DNA from: Jeotgalibaca dankookensis
GTDB taxonomy: Bacteria; Bacillota; Bacilli; Lactobacillales; Aerococcaceae
DNA length: 64,000 bases
Assembly: GCF_002005405.1 (NCBI RefSeq)
Contig: NZ_CP019728.1
Location: 682,001 to 746,000, forward strand
Direction: 5' to 3'
The stretch's first letter is position 1. Each line of letters starts with the position of its first letter. Below, one piece after another: positions 9,019 to 17,626 of the stretch. A program made the position numbers and the translations under genes. The notes below the pieces were generated by a model that had not been told where the DNA came from, did no database searches, and saw only the letters and a list, made by a program, of their open reading frames with translations.

Positions 9019-9076
9019 AAGAAAGCCACCTAGTATAATGTAAATAACGACAAATACATTCAGGAGGGGCTTTCTT
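9019..9076 (+). promoter_or_regulatory. Transposase promoter region and start-occluding inverted repeat
   Basis: TATAAT at 9034-9039 is the probable -10 of the transposase. AAGAAAGCC at 9019-9027 is the perfect complement of GGCTTTCTT at 9068-9076, which lies directly against the ATG and next to the GGAGG site (9063-9067). The left arm lies upstream of the expected transcription start (about 9046), so only read-through RNA could fold it over the start region. Confidence 0.6.
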
Positions 9077-10600
9077 ATGTATAAAAAATATAACACAAAC
9101 CAAACCACTTTACCATTGGAATTATCCGCTTTGCTTCCCCAAGACCATCTTGTTTTTGTTATCGATGAATTTATTGAATCGTTAGATTGGTCTGCCTATC
9201 CTTTATTCGAGGCTTCCGAAGGAAGGCCTGGTTATCACCCGCGTTTGCTTATCAAGGCTTTGTTATTCGCCTACTCGGAAGGTATCTTCTCGGGACGGAA
9301 AATGGAAAAGATGATGTTGGAGAACATCGCTATGATGTGGTTGGTAAGCCAAGAAACGATTTCCTACCGTACAATCAACCGGTTTCGGTCATCACTGTTT
9401 TGCCAAAATCTGTTACCGGAATTGTTTGCGGAATTTGCAGCGAAACTGAAGACAGAAAATATGGTCACGATGGAAACCCTCTTCGTTGATGGCACGAAAA
9501 TTGAAGCAAATGCCAATAAGTTTTCTTTTGTCTGGAAAAAGGCCATTGAGAGATACAAAGCTTCCCTTAAAGAAAAGGCGATGCAGTACTTTAAGGAAGA
9601 AATTCAACCATTGGTTGACCAAGCCATGCAGATTGATGATTCTGATGAACTGTCCACCGCTGAGTTGGAAGAAATTGCCACTATCATTGAGCAAGAAATT
9701 CAAGACCTGTCTAGTGACATCGAGGCGAATCCAGTTAAAGGGAAAAACCCTAAAAAGCAAAGACGACGGACGCTAAAGAAACACTTGCGTAAATTGGTCA
9801 ATGACTTTATTCCACGTAAGAAAAAATATGCGGCGTATGAAGAAGTTTTTGAGGATCGGAACAGCTTCTCAAAAACGGATACCGACGCTACGTTTATGCG
9901 AATGAAAGATGACTATATGCAAAATGGACAACTTAAGGCAGGATACAATATTCAAATTGGTACTGAAAACCAATTCGCTTTGGCCGTCGGGGTGTTTCCT
10001 AATCCTACGGATACGCGGACACTCATCCCTTTTGTAGATTCCTTGACCATTTTACCGAAGACCATTGTAGCTGATGCTGGATATGGCAGTGAGGAAAACC
10101 TGGATTACTTGGACCAAATTGATGTGGAACACCTTATCAAATATAATGCGTTTGATAAAGAACAAAAGCGTAGTTATAAATCATCAGATAAAAACAGAAA
10201 AAATTGGGAGTATGTGGCGGAAGAAAATTATTTTGTCCATCCGGATCGTACGAAATATTATTTCAGCCATATCAGCCGCAAGAAGAACACGAGTGGTTTC
10301 GTTCAGATAATCCATGTATATAAACCGACTAATCCGGAAGAAGCCCCCCAAAAATCATTTAACTATAATTGGCACTATGAGGAATTAAAAGAACAAGAAA
10401 CGAGTAAGCTTTTATCGCCCGAAGGGTCTCGGATTTTTGCACAACGCAAAATCGATGTTGAGCCTGTTTTTGGCCAGATAAAGGCTAATTTGGGTTTCAC
10501 TCGATTCCATTTACGTGGAAAAGAAAAGGTAAAAGTTGATATTGAATTGGCCTTGATGGCCAATAACTTGAGAAAATATAATCTAAGGAAGGCTAGTTAA
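9077..10600 (+). CDS. IS1182-family transposase
   Basis: A 507-residue DDE transposase. The N-terminal DUF772-type region (about residues 15-125, YHPRLLIKALLFAYSEG) precedes the catalytic core. The likely catalytic acids are the D of LFVDGTKIEANANK (about 140), the D of IVADAGYG (about 335) and the E of DVEPVFGQIKANLGF (about 465). A basic stretch of about 60 residues lies near 230-265. The frame is intact with no internal stop, so the element may be active. The start has a GGAGG site at ideal distance. It is the only mobile-element gene in the window. Confidence 0.93.
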   Translation: MYKKYNTNQTTLPLELSALLPQDHLVFVIDEFIESLDWSAYPLFEASEGRPGYHPRLLIKALLFAYSEGIFSGRKMEKMMLENIAMMWLVSQETISYRTINRFRSSLFCQNLLPELFAEFAAKLKTENMVTMETLFVDGTKIEANANKFSFVWKKAIERYKASLKEKAMQYFKEEIQPLVDQAMQIDDSDELSTAELEEIATIIEQEIQDLSSDIEANPVKGKNPKKQRRRTLKKHLRKLVNDFIPRKKKYAAYEEVFEDRNSFSKTDTDATFMRMKDDYMQNGQLKAGYNIQIGTENQFALAVGVFPNPTDTRTLIPFVDSLTILPKTIVADAGYGSEENLDYLDQIDVEHLIKYNAFDKEQKRSYKSSDKNRKNWEYVAEENYFVHPDRTKYYFSHISRKKNTSGFVQIIHVYKPTNPEEAPQKSFNYNWHYEELKEQETSKLLSPEGSRIFAQRKIDVEPVFGQIKANLGFTRFHLRGKEKVKVDIELALMANNLRKYNLRKAS

Positions 10601-10626
10601 CAGAATTACGCGACTTTTTAATACAA

Positions 10627-10673
10627 AACCAAAAAGATGATTGAGTTTTTTGAACTCATTCATCTTTTTGGTT
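10627..10673. terminator. Hairpin terminator inside the right end of the IS
   Basis: A 21-base-pair inverted repeat with one mismatch (10627-10647 with 10653-10673) and a five-base loop. AT-rich arms read as terminator-like on both strands, so it may end the transposase transcript and block pbp1A transcripts entering the element antisense. Confidence 0.65.
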
Positions 10674-10683
10674 AGCTGAGATA

Positions 10684-10701
10684 TTTTGTCCCAGCCTCTT
10701 T
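10684..10701 (-). repeat. Right terminal inverted repeat of the insertion sequence
   Basis: Perfect complement of 8941-8958; it abuts the pbp1A stop codon (10703-10705). Confidence 0.85.
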
Positions 10702-10702
10702 A

Positions 10703-13318
10703 TTACTCGCTTTCTGAATTTTCTGTTTCTTCTTCACTTTCGGGCTTTTCTTCTTGCTCCTCTTCGCTCGGACGCGATTCCACTGATTCGTCAGGGGTAA
10801 CTTCTTCTGACTCAAGTTCTTCCTCTTCCTGCGACTCCGAACTCGATGAACTTGAAGAGGAGCTTTCTGATTCTGTCTTGTTTTCCTCTTCTGATTCCGG
10901 TTGAGTTGCTTCTGGTTCTACTGTTTCTTCTCTTTCTATTGGTTCTTCAATAAATACTTGAATAGAAGTAGCTGGAGAGGTTGTTTCACCAACTTTAACT
11001 AAGAGGCTAATTGATATATTTCCTTTTGGAGGGTTATCAATAGTTATTCTATTTTCAGTTATATTATGGGATTCATTCCCAACAGTAATTGAATATTGTG
11101 GTGTCCGTTTTTCAGATGCAGCTAATTGGTATTTGTCCCATGTAACGGTTAAGCGATTGGTCTCTTGATTGTATGTGGCGTTTAATCCGGTTGGTGCCTG
11201 AATTGATTCACCATACACTTTCGAAACAGATGTCGGCGCAGTACCTTTTACAAATAGCTCTGTTATTCTTAAATTAGCTGGAGTATTTGGTCCTGGCTTA
11301 GCCGGCGGATTTGAATATTTTTCCATAGTTGCTTCTACGACTGATTCAGGTTTGACCCAGTCAGGATTTTCGATACCTTGAGAAACAAAGCTCATCAATT
11401 CCCTGTAAATATAACGAGTAAGGTTACGATCTTCGAAAGTTAAATAATTACCGCTTTCTGTTTCGTCCTCATACCCCATCCAGACTGCAATTGAATAGTT
11501 TGGCGAATAGCCAACAAACCAAGAGTCTTTTGCAACGTTATCGCCACTAGATGCGCCAACTAATGCTAATTCTTCTTCTGTAAATGCTTCAGTACCAGTT
11601 TTAGCTGCTTGAGGTAATCCGGGAATAGCTGCTATAGGAGCTTGTTCCGTAACAACATCTTTAAGCATATCGGTCACCATATAAGCTGTTGAATCTTTCA
11701 TCGCTCTGCTGCCATTTTCAGAAAACTCAAGCACTTGCCCATCTGCTTTTGTAACAGATTGAACAGTATAGGGCTCATAATAAGTTCCTCCATTTGAAAA
11801 TGCTGCGTAGGCTGCCGCCATTTGGATATTAGAAATAGAGCCTTGAATAGCATTAGAAGGGTTTATAGTGTCGCTACCGTCTGCTTGAATGCTATCTATT
11901 CCTAATTTATTTAAGAAGGCATCAGCATTATCAATTCCTACGATATCATTTAATAGTTTTGCAGCAGGAACGTTTCGAGAATCGACCAGTGCTTCACGAA
12001 GCGTCAAATCACCACGATAAAGTAAGTCATAGTTTTCTAAGCTATTACCATCTGGATACGTATATTCTTCGTCAACAATTAAGGAGCCAGTTGACAAGTT
12101 GTTATATTCAATGGCAGGTGCGTAATCGATTAATGGTTTAATCGTTGAAGCTACACTTCGTGTCGTTTGATCTGCGTAATTGATGGCGAGAAGATTTGTT
12201 TTTTTACGGTTTCCTATCACTGCATTAATTGCTCCACTATGAACGTCAACTAAGGTCACTGCCGTTTGCACGCGGTCATCTGGAAAGAGAACATATTCAT
12301 CTGAATTGGCTATATCGAATAGATGTTGTTGGGCATCCATATCGAGATTTGTTTGGATGGTCAATCCGCCAACTTCAACTTCGAGTCCCGTTTTATCATA
12401 CACTTCATCCATGACGACTTGGAGATATGAGTCAAGAATAAGCGAGTTGTCTGTGTCATTCGAATGATCAACTAAATTATCAGCGACGGAAACAGCACTC
12501 GCTTCAGCACGTTGGACTTCTGTAATGACACCAGTATCTACCATTGTTGTCAGCACGACATTACGGCGCTCTTCTGTTTCAGTAGGATTTACGTAGGGAT
12601 CATAATAAGAGGGTGCTTGTGGCATACCAGCTAAAGTAGCTGCTTCATCTAGGGATATCTCTGATAAATCTTTACCAAAATAATATTCAGCAGCAGTCCC
12701 CATTCCGTAAACATTATTGCCCATATAAACTTTATTGATATAAAGACCTAAAATATCTTCTTTAGAAAGCTCACGTTCTAGTTTTATAGACATCCAGGCT
12801 TCCTGGGCTTTTCTTTCTAGAGTTTGGTCTTCTTCAGATGTTCCGAAGAATGATAATTTAATGAGTTGTTGGGTGATGGTGCTTCCTCCTTGAGAAATAC
12901 CACCTTTTTGAACATTCGCAAGTGCCGCACCTAAAATCCGGATGGGGTCAACTCCGATGTGTTTATAGAAACGTTGATCTTCAATAGATGTTACCGCGTC
13001 TTTCAATAAGGGCGGTATTTCATCTGTATTAACCAAGTCACGATTTTGCGAACCTGCTCCAACTTCTAATACGACATCGCCATTTCTATCCAGTATTTCT
13101 GAAGGTGCTGTATCTACTAAAGCAGCTTTATTAACTTCTGGAGCCTTGCTAGCGTAATATGTAAATAAACCTGCACCAAATACAAAAACAGCTACTCCGA
13201 GTAATAAAATTCCTAGTAAAATCTTTTTTAATAAAGAAGTTCGTTTTTTATTGGTTTTTGTCGGCTGCTTCTTATTTTCTTTTGAACGTTGCTTTCTTGT
13301 TTGTGAATTATTCTCCAC
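10703..13318 (-). CDS. pbp1A: Class A penicillin-binding protein 1A (bifunctional peptidoglycan synthase)
   Basis: A bitopic membrane enzyme of about 871 residues that polymerises and cross-links peptidoglycan outside the membrane. In order: a basic cytoplasmic N terminus, membrane anchor at about 30-54, GT51 glycosyltransferase with RFYKHIGVDP and GGSTITQQL, then the transpeptidase with active-site STIK (in RSVASTIKPL), SRN and KTGT motifs, a fibronectin-III-like segment (about 690-780), and an extracellular Ser/Glu-rich acidic tail of about 80 residues. Start choice: a GTG at 13327 overlaps its own ribosome-binding site, whereas the GTG at 13318 is eight bases from AAAGG. It overlaps the 3' end of recU by 11 bases, so translation is probably coupled. 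The pair is the Bacillus recU-ponA order. Confidence 0.94.
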   Translation of the reverse strand: MENNSQTRKQRSKENKKQPTKTNKKRTSLLKKILLGILLLGVAVFVFGAGLFTYYASKAPEVNKAALVDTAPSEILDRNGDVVLEVGAGSQNRDLVNTDEIPPLLKDAVTSIEDQRFYKHIGVDPIRILGAALANVQKGGISQGGSTITQQLIKLSFFGTSEEDQTLERKAQEAWMSIKLERELSKEDILGLYINKVYMGNNVYGMGTAAEYYFGKDLSEISLDEAATLAGMPQAPSYYDPYVNPTETEERRNVVLTTMVDTGVITEVQRAEASAVSVADNLVDHSNDTDNSLILDSYLQVVMDEVYDKTGLEVEVGGLTIQTNLDMDAQQHLFDIANSDEYVLFPDDRVQTAVTLVDVHSGAINAVIGNRKKTNLLAINYADQTTRSVASTIKPLIDYAPAIEYNNLSTGSLIVDEEYTYPDGNSLENYDLLYRGDLTLREALVDSRNVPAAKLLNDIVGIDNADAFLNKLGIDSIQADGSDTINPSNAIQGSISNIQMAAAYAAFSNGGTYYEPYTVQSVTKADGQVLEFSENGSRAMKDSTAYMVTDMLKDVVTEQAPIAAIPGLPQAAKTGTEAFTEEELALVGASSGDNVAKDSWFVGYSPNYSIAVWMGYEDETESGNYLTFEDRNLTRYIYRELMSFVSQGIENPDWVKPESVVEATMEKYSNPPAKPGPNTPANLRITELFVKGTAPTSVSKVYGESIQAPTGLNATYNQETNRLTVTWDKYQLAASEKRTPQYSITVGNESHNITENRITIDNPPKGNISISLLVKVGETTSPATSIQVFIEEPIEREETVEPEATQPESEEENKTESESSSSSSSSSESQEEEELESEEVTPDESVESRPSEEEQEEKPESEEETENSESE

Positions 13319-13952
13319 AATGATCACCTTTTCTTTTATTTTTACTTTCTATTAACTGATCGACTATTTTTAAATAATCAAGAGGTGGTTGGAAACCATA
13401 ATAAACTTCGTATCCATATTTTTCAATATAGTTCAGTGGGATTGATTTTCTTGTATCATTTTTATCCTGATTATTCCAAAATTGTGAAAGATAACTACTT
13501 TCTAAGAGGAACACACGATTTAAAGATGAAAAACGAATGAGTACAAAGGTTAAACCACCTAATTTTTGACATTTCTCCATATGAACAATCTGATGCTCAT
13601 GAAAATTTTTAAGAGGAAACGATAGTTTATTTTGCGTTTCTTTTGCTTCAAAGTCAATGTATTTGCCTCGATAAATACCGTTGAAGTCAGTTGTAGATGA
13701 ATGGCGGTAGTAAGCTTCATTAATAACAGCAGCACTTCGTTTGGGATAATCAACTTTAACAACTTGGATAGGAGTTGGTTTTTTATGAATAACAGCGATC
13801 TCACGTTCCAGATAAAAGGCGTTAGAAGCTGCAATCTCCTCTTCTAACCTCATTCCACGCTTGCCATGTTGGACGCGGGAAGAGGGCCGCTTCGTTTTTA
13901 GAAGAGGAGAAGGTGGGATAAATTTTTTCCCATTTGGGTAATTGATTGTCAT
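13308..13952 (-). CDS. recU: Holliday junction resolvase RecU
   Basis: A 214-residue nuclease of the RecU family, which resolves Holliday junctions during recombination and chromosome segregation in Firmicutes. The family hallmark is the catalytic stretch DFNGIYRGKYIDFEAKET, with the acidic pair and lysine of the PD-(D/E)xK fold. An N-terminal basic region precedes RGMRLEEEI. A TTG at 13982 would add ten residues, but the ATG at 13952 has an AGAGGAAGTG site at good distance and matches the family start (MTINYPNG). It is the first gene of the recU-pbp1A unit, driven by a promoter facing away from tig. Confidence 0.95.
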   Translation of the reverse strand: MTINYPNGKKFIPPSPLLKTKRPSSRVQHGKRGMRLEEEIAASNAFYLEREIAVIHKKPTPIQVVKVDYPKRSAAVINEAYYRHSSTTDFNGIYRGKYIDFEAKETQNKLSFPLKNFHEHQIVHMEKCQKLGGLTFVLIRFSSLNRVFLLESSYLSQFWNNQDKNDTRKSIPLNYIEKYGYEVYYGFQPPLDYLKIVDQLIESKNKRKGDHCGE

Positions 13953-13994
13953 ATTTTCACTTCCTCTGATAGATTGTAGCAATTTTCAAGCTGA

Positions 13995-14024
13995 ATTGTA
14001 TAAAATTTCGTTTAAGAATGACAA
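13995..14024 (-). promoter_or_regulatory. Promoter of recU-pbp1A
   Basis: Read on the minus strand: TTGTCA, an 18-base spacer, TACAAT. It lies about 45 bases before the recU start. Confidence 0.7.
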
Positions 14025-14114
14025 ATAAAAGAGGGAATCGAACATTCCAACGTTTTTTATTTACTTTAATCTATATCTAGTGTAAACTAAACGGGTATGC
14101 AATGGTATAACTGT

Positions 14115-14123
14115 TGCTAAAAT
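14115..14123 (+). promoter_or_regulatory. Probable promoter of tig (extended -10)
   Basis: TGCTAAAAT is a TGn-extended -10 about 25 bases before the tig start. A second candidate lies upstream (TTTACT at 14060, 17 bases, TAAACT at 14083). Confidence 0.45.
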
Positions 14124-14147
14124 AGATACACTTTTGGAGGAAATATA

Positions 14148-15428
14148 ATGACTGTAAACTGGGAAAAAAAAGGCACTAACGATGGTGTGCTAACATTTGA
14201 AATACCTGAGGAAACAATGAAAGTTGAAATGGACAAAGTATTTAAAAAAGTAAGAAAAACAATTACTGTCCCTGGATTTAGAAAAGGGAAAGTACCACGT
14301 CATATCTTTAATAAAAACTTTGGTGAATCAGCTCTTTATGAAGATGCTCTTAATGCAGCACTTCCAGCAGCATATGAAGCAGCGGTTAAAGAAGCAGGTA
14401 TTGATCCAGTTGCGCAACCAAATATTGACGTTAAAAGTATGGAAAAAGGTCAACCATGGGTAATAACGGCCGAAGTAACTGTTAAACCTGAAGTTAAATT
14501 AGGTGAATATAAAAACTTAACTGTTGAAAAACAAGACCGTGAAGTTACAGAAGAAGAAGTTGAAGAAGGATTGAAACAACGCCAAGAGCGCCAAGCAGAA
14601 CTAGTCTTGAAAGAAGATGCAGCAGAAGAAGGCGATACTGTTGTGATCGATTACGAAGGGTTTGTTGATGGAGAAGCGTTTGAAGGTGGGAAAGACCAAA
14701 ATCATTCCCTTGAATTAGGTTCAAATTCCTTTATTTCTGGATTTGAAGATCAACTAGTAGGAACTAAAGCAGGCGAAGAAAAAGACGTCGTTTTAACATT
14801 CCCAGAAGACTACCAAGCTGAAGAACTAGCTGGTAAGGAAGCAACCTTTAAAGTACTTGTTCATGAAGTTAAAACTAAAGAGCTTCCACAACTAGATGAT
14901 GAATTCGCAAAAGACCTAGAAGAAGACGTAGAAAGCCTAGATGAATTAAAAGCAAAAATTCGTAAAGAACTAGAAGAAAGTAAAACAGCTGCAGCTGATG
15001 AGGCCGTTCAAGATTTAGCAGTTCGTCAAGCAGTTGAAAATGCTGAAATCGTTGAACTTCCAGGATCTATGGTTCATGATGAAGTCCACCGTCAAATGGA
15101 TATGTTCTTAAATGACATGCAACGTCAAGGTATCTCACCAGAAATGTATTACCAAATTACTGGTACAACTGAACAAGACTTACATAAACAAATGGAAGCT
15201 GATGCTGACGTTCGTACCAAAACACAACTTGTTCTCGAAGAGATTATCAAAGCTGAGAACTTTGAAGTAACTGAAGAAGAAATTACTGAAGAAGTTGAAA
15301 TGCTTGCTGGCCAATATAACATGGACGTTGAACGTGTTCGTGGACTTGTCAGTGAAGATATGATTACTAATGATATTCAAATGAAAAAAGCAATGGCATT
15401 GATTACTGATACAGCAATTGAAGCTTAA
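14148..15428 (+). CDS. tig: Trigger factor (ribosome-bound chaperone and prolyl isomerase)
   Basis: A 426-residue protein with the three trigger-factor domains. The N-terminal ribosome-binding domain carries the signature [12 protein letters not shown] (about residues 44-55), which docks near the nascent-chain exit. The FKBP-type prolyl isomerase domain lies at about 150-245 ([20 protein letters not shown]). The rest is the helical chaperone domain, here strongly acidic. Clear GGAGG site, own promoter and own terminator. As in other Firmicutes, clpX follows, so folding and proteolysis genes lie together. Confidence 0.97.
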   Translation: MTVNWEKKGTNDGVLTFEIPEETMKVEMDKVFKKVRKTITVPGFRKGKVPRHIFNKNFGESALYEDALNAALPAAYEAAVKEAGIDPVAQPNIDVKSMEKGQPWVITAEVTVKPEVKLGEYKNLTVEKQDREVTEEEVEEGLKQRQERQAELVLKEDAAEEGDTVVIDYEGFVDGEAFEGGKDQNHSLELGSNSFISGFEDQLVGTKAGEEKDVVLTFPEDYQAEELAGKEATFKVLVHEVKTKELPQLDDEFAKDLEEDVESLDELKAKIRKELEESKTAAADEAVQDLAVRQAVENAEIVELPGSMVHDEVHRQMDMFLNDMQRQGISPEMYYQITGTTEQDLHKQMEADADVRTKTQLVLEEIIKAENFEVTEEEITEEVEMLAGQYNMDVERVRGLVSEDMITNDIQMKKAMALITDTAIEA

Positions 15429-15450
15429 AGATATCTGGAAATAAATAGAT

Positions 15451-15490
15451 GGAAAGAGGCATTGCATCAAGCAACTGTCTCTTTCCTTTC
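15451..15490 (+). terminator. Intrinsic terminator after tig
   Basis: GGAAAGAG pairs with CTCTTTCC around a loop with GC-rich internal pairing, followed by TTTC. Confidence 0.7.
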
Positions 15491-15506
15491 ATTATGAGCG
15501 AAATAG

Positions 15507-15534
15507 TTGTGATTGCCTTAAGATATGGTAAGAT
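15507..15534 (+). promoter_or_regulatory. Possible clpX promoter
   Basis: TTGTGA, a 16-base spacer, TAAGAT, with transcription expected about 65 bases before clpX. No CtsR or CIRCE operator is visible here. Confidence 0.35.
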
Positions 15535-15604
15535 AAAGTGCATTGAGAGAGTAACGCGACTGTTTTTTAGAGTTTAAATATGAAATATAGAGAGGAAAAT
15601 GTTA

Positions 15605-16849
15605 ATGTTTCGAGAAGATGGTACGAGTATTCACTGTTCGTTTTGTGGTAAGTCTTCCGACCAAGTAAAAAAAATTATTGCTGGACCTGAAGTTTACATT
15701 TGTAACGAATGTGTTGACCTCTGTAAAGAAATAATTGATGAAGAAATTTACAGTACTGAAACAGTTGATTTTGGAGAAATTCCAAAACCGCAAGAAATAC
15801 AAAGTATTTTAAGTGATTATGTTATCGGACAAGATAGAGCTAAAAAAACTCTTTCGGTTGCTGTTTATAACCACTACAAACGTATTAATCAGATGGACTT
15901 GCAAAATGATGATGACAGTATAGAATTACAAAAAAGTAATATTTGTTTAATTGGACCAACAGGGTCTGGTAAAACCTTCCTAGGTCAAACCTTAGCGCGT
16001 ATTTTAGATGTGCCATTTGCAATTGCCGATGCTACCAGTTTGACAGAAGCTGGGTATGTCGGTGAAGATGTTGAAAATATCTTGTTGAAGCTATTACAAG
16101 CGGCTGATTTTGATGTTGAGAAAGCTCAACGCGGTATTATTTATGTAGATGAGATAGATAAAATTGCCCGTAAAGGTGAAAATACTTCGATAACCCGTGA
16201 TGTTAGTGGTGAAGGTGTTCAACAAGCACTTTTAAAAATGCTAGAAGGAACGGTAGCCAATGTTCCACCCCAAGGTGGGCGTAAACATCCTCAACAAGAA
16301 TTTATTCAGTTTGATACCACAAATATTCTATTTATTGTGGGTGGAGCCTTTGATGGTATTGAAACAATCGTTAAAGAGCGTTTAGGTGAGAAAATTATTG
16401 GTTTCGGTAAAGGCTTAGCAAAAGACGAAACTAACAAAAGTCTTATGCAACAAATTATCCCAGAAGACTTGTTAAAATTTGGTCTGATTCCTGAATTTAT
16501 CGGACGGCTACCAATTATGGCTGCCCTAGAAAAATTAACGGAAGAAGATCTTGTTAATATTCTTACGAAGCCAAAAAACGCACTGGTTAAACAATATCAA
16601 AAACTGATGGAATTAGATGATGTGAGTTTAGAATTTGAAGAAGAGGCGCTTTCTGCCATAGCACGACATGCTATTGAGAGAAATACGGGAGCGCGTGGAC
16701 TTCGTTCAATCATTGAGAATGTTATGCTTGATATCATGTATGAAATTCCAAGTAGAGATGACATTACAAAAGTAGTGATTACGAAAGATATTATAGAAGG
16801 TGTTGGGAAACCCCTTTTATACGATGAAAATCAACGTTTAATTAGTTAA
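15605..16849 (+). CDS. clpX: ATP-dependent Clp protease ATP-binding subunit ClpX
   Basis: A 414-residue AAA+ unfoldase that feeds substrates to ClpP. The N-terminal zinc-binding domain has C11, C14, C33 and C36 (CSFC...CNEC). Then come Walker A GPTGSGKT near 120, Walker [11 protein letters not shown], and the pore loop GYVGEDV. The ClpP-binding IGF loop is present in KIIGFGKG. Two ATGs are possible: 15599 lies three bases from the GAGG site and 15605 nine bases away, so the second is preferred; it also matches the MF- start of the family. clpP is not in the window. Confidence 0.96.
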   Translation: MFREDGTSIHCSFCGKSSDQVKKIIAGPEVYICNECVDLCKEIIDEEIYSTETVDFGEIPKPQEIQSILSDYVIGQDRAKKTLSVAVYNHYKRINQMDLQNDDDSIELQKSNICLIGPTGSGKTFLGQTLARILDVPFAIADATSLTEAGYVGEDVENILLKLLQAADFDVEKAQRGIIYVDEIDKIARKGENTSITRDVSGEGVQQALLKMLEGTVANVPPQGGRKHPQQEFIQFDTTNILFIVGGAFDGIETIVKERLGEKIIGFGKGLAKDETNKSLMQQIIPEDLLKFGLIPEFIGRLPIMAALEKLTEEDLVNILTKPKNALVKQYQKLMELDDVSLEFEEEALSAIARHAIERNTGARGLRSIIENVMLDIMYEIPSRDDITKVVITKDIIEGVGKPLLYDENQRLIS

Positions 16850-16855
16850 AAACTC

Positions 16856-16897
16856 AAACCGATGTATGGGACAATTGCGCCATGCATTGGTTTTTTT
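16856..16897 (+). terminator. Intrinsic terminator between clpX and engB
   Basis: AAACCGATGTATGG pairs with CCATGCATTGGTTT (two mismatched or G-T positions), followed by a run of T. Confidence 0.7.
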
Positions 16898-16938
16898 CAT
16901 GTATAATAAAAATATATTTTATAAAGGAAGTGAAAAAG

Positions 16939-17520
16939 ATGCAGGTACATGATGCAGAAATAATTATAAGCGCAGTATCACCTAAACAATATCCAGATAC
17001 AGGATTACCAGAGTTTGCTTTAGCCGGTCGCTCAAACGTAGGTAAATCATCTTTTATTAATAAGCTTATTAATCGAAAAGCCTTAGCTAGAACATCTAGT
17101 AAACCTGGTAAGACTCAGACGCTGAACTATTATTTAATAAATAAAATGTTCTACTTTGTTGATGTACCCGGGTATGGTTACGCAAAAGTTTCTAAAACAG
17201 AACGAGCAAAATGGGGCGAAATGCTCGAAACGTATTTCACAACCCGAACAACCTTGTTGCATGTTTTGTTAATGGTTGATTTTCGCCACCCACCCACTGC
17301 AGATGATATTCAAATGAAAGAATTTATTGATTATTATGATATCCCTTATACAGTGGTAGCTACTAAATGTGACAAAATTAAGCGTGGGAAATGGAATCAA
17401 CACGCATCTATCATAAAAAAAGCAATGAATCTGCCTAGTATGGACTCGTTAATTATTTTTTCCTCAGAGACAGGTGAGGGAAAGGAAAAAGTTTGGAAAT
17501 TATTAGAGCAATACCTATAG
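16939..17520 (+). CDS. engB: Ribosome biogenesis GTPase EngB/YsxC
   Basis: A 193-residue single-domain GTPase required for late assembly of the 50S ribosomal subunit. G1 is [13 protein letters not shown]2 lies in the [10 protein letters not shown] region, G3 is DVPGYG and G4 is TKCDK. Length is typical (about 195). An in-frame ATG 57 bases upstream would add a hydrophobic stretch encoded by the terminator region; the ATG at 16939 has an AAGGAAGTG site and is the expected start. clpX-ysxC adjacency is conserved, although lonA, found between them in Bacillus, is missing here. Confidence 0.95.
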   Translation: MQVHDAEIIISAVSPKQYPDTGLPEFALAGRSNVGKSSFINKLINRKALARTSSKPGKTQTLNYYLINKMFYFVDVPGYGYAKVSKTERAKWGEMLETYFTTRTTLLHVLLMVDFRHPPTADDIQMKEFIDYYDIPYTVVATKCDKIKRGKWNQHASIIKKAMNLPSMDSLIIFSSETGEGKEKVWKLLEQYL

Positions 17521-17539
17521 AGTCTTACAAACAGTTAGA

Positions 17540-17568
17540 TTGCTAATTTCACTGTATTTTGCTATAAT
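17540..17568 (+). promoter_or_regulatory. Promoter of dnaG-rpoD
   Basis: TTGCTA, a 17-base spacer, and TATAAT preceded by TGC (extended -10). A strong match, about 55 bases before dnaG. Confidence 0.8.
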
Positions 17569-17626
17569 TTATGTTGTATCTTTATGCACATTTTAACAAT
17601 GGAATAATGGTAATGAGGTGGATATA

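Larger units (their letters stand above)
8941..10701 (+). mobile_element. IS1182-like insertion sequence, complete (about 1.76 kb)
   Basis: Bounded by 18-base perfect inverted repeats, AAAGAGGCTGGGACAAAA at 8941-8958 and its reverse complement at 10684-10701. It carries one intact DDE transposase gene, a strong hairpin inside each end, and an internal promoter. It sits exactly at the convergent junction of dnaD and pbp1A and interrupts neither. The identity extends three bases outwards on each side (AAT / ATT). No unambiguous target duplication can be separated from that symmetry. See findings for the possibility that the outer repeats are the two arms of a pre-existing terminator. Confidence 0.85.

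Noticed and set aside
9187-9776. Alternative frames inside the transposase that could suggest a frameshifted orfA/orfB element
   Set aside because: The main frame is intact over 507 codons with all DDE motifs, as usual for single-frame IS1182 elements.
10686-10904. Plus-strand serine-rich open frame antisense to the end of pbp1A
   Set aside because: It is the mirror of the Glu/Ser-rich tail codons and overlaps the IS end; it has no ribosome-binding site and no independent coding character.
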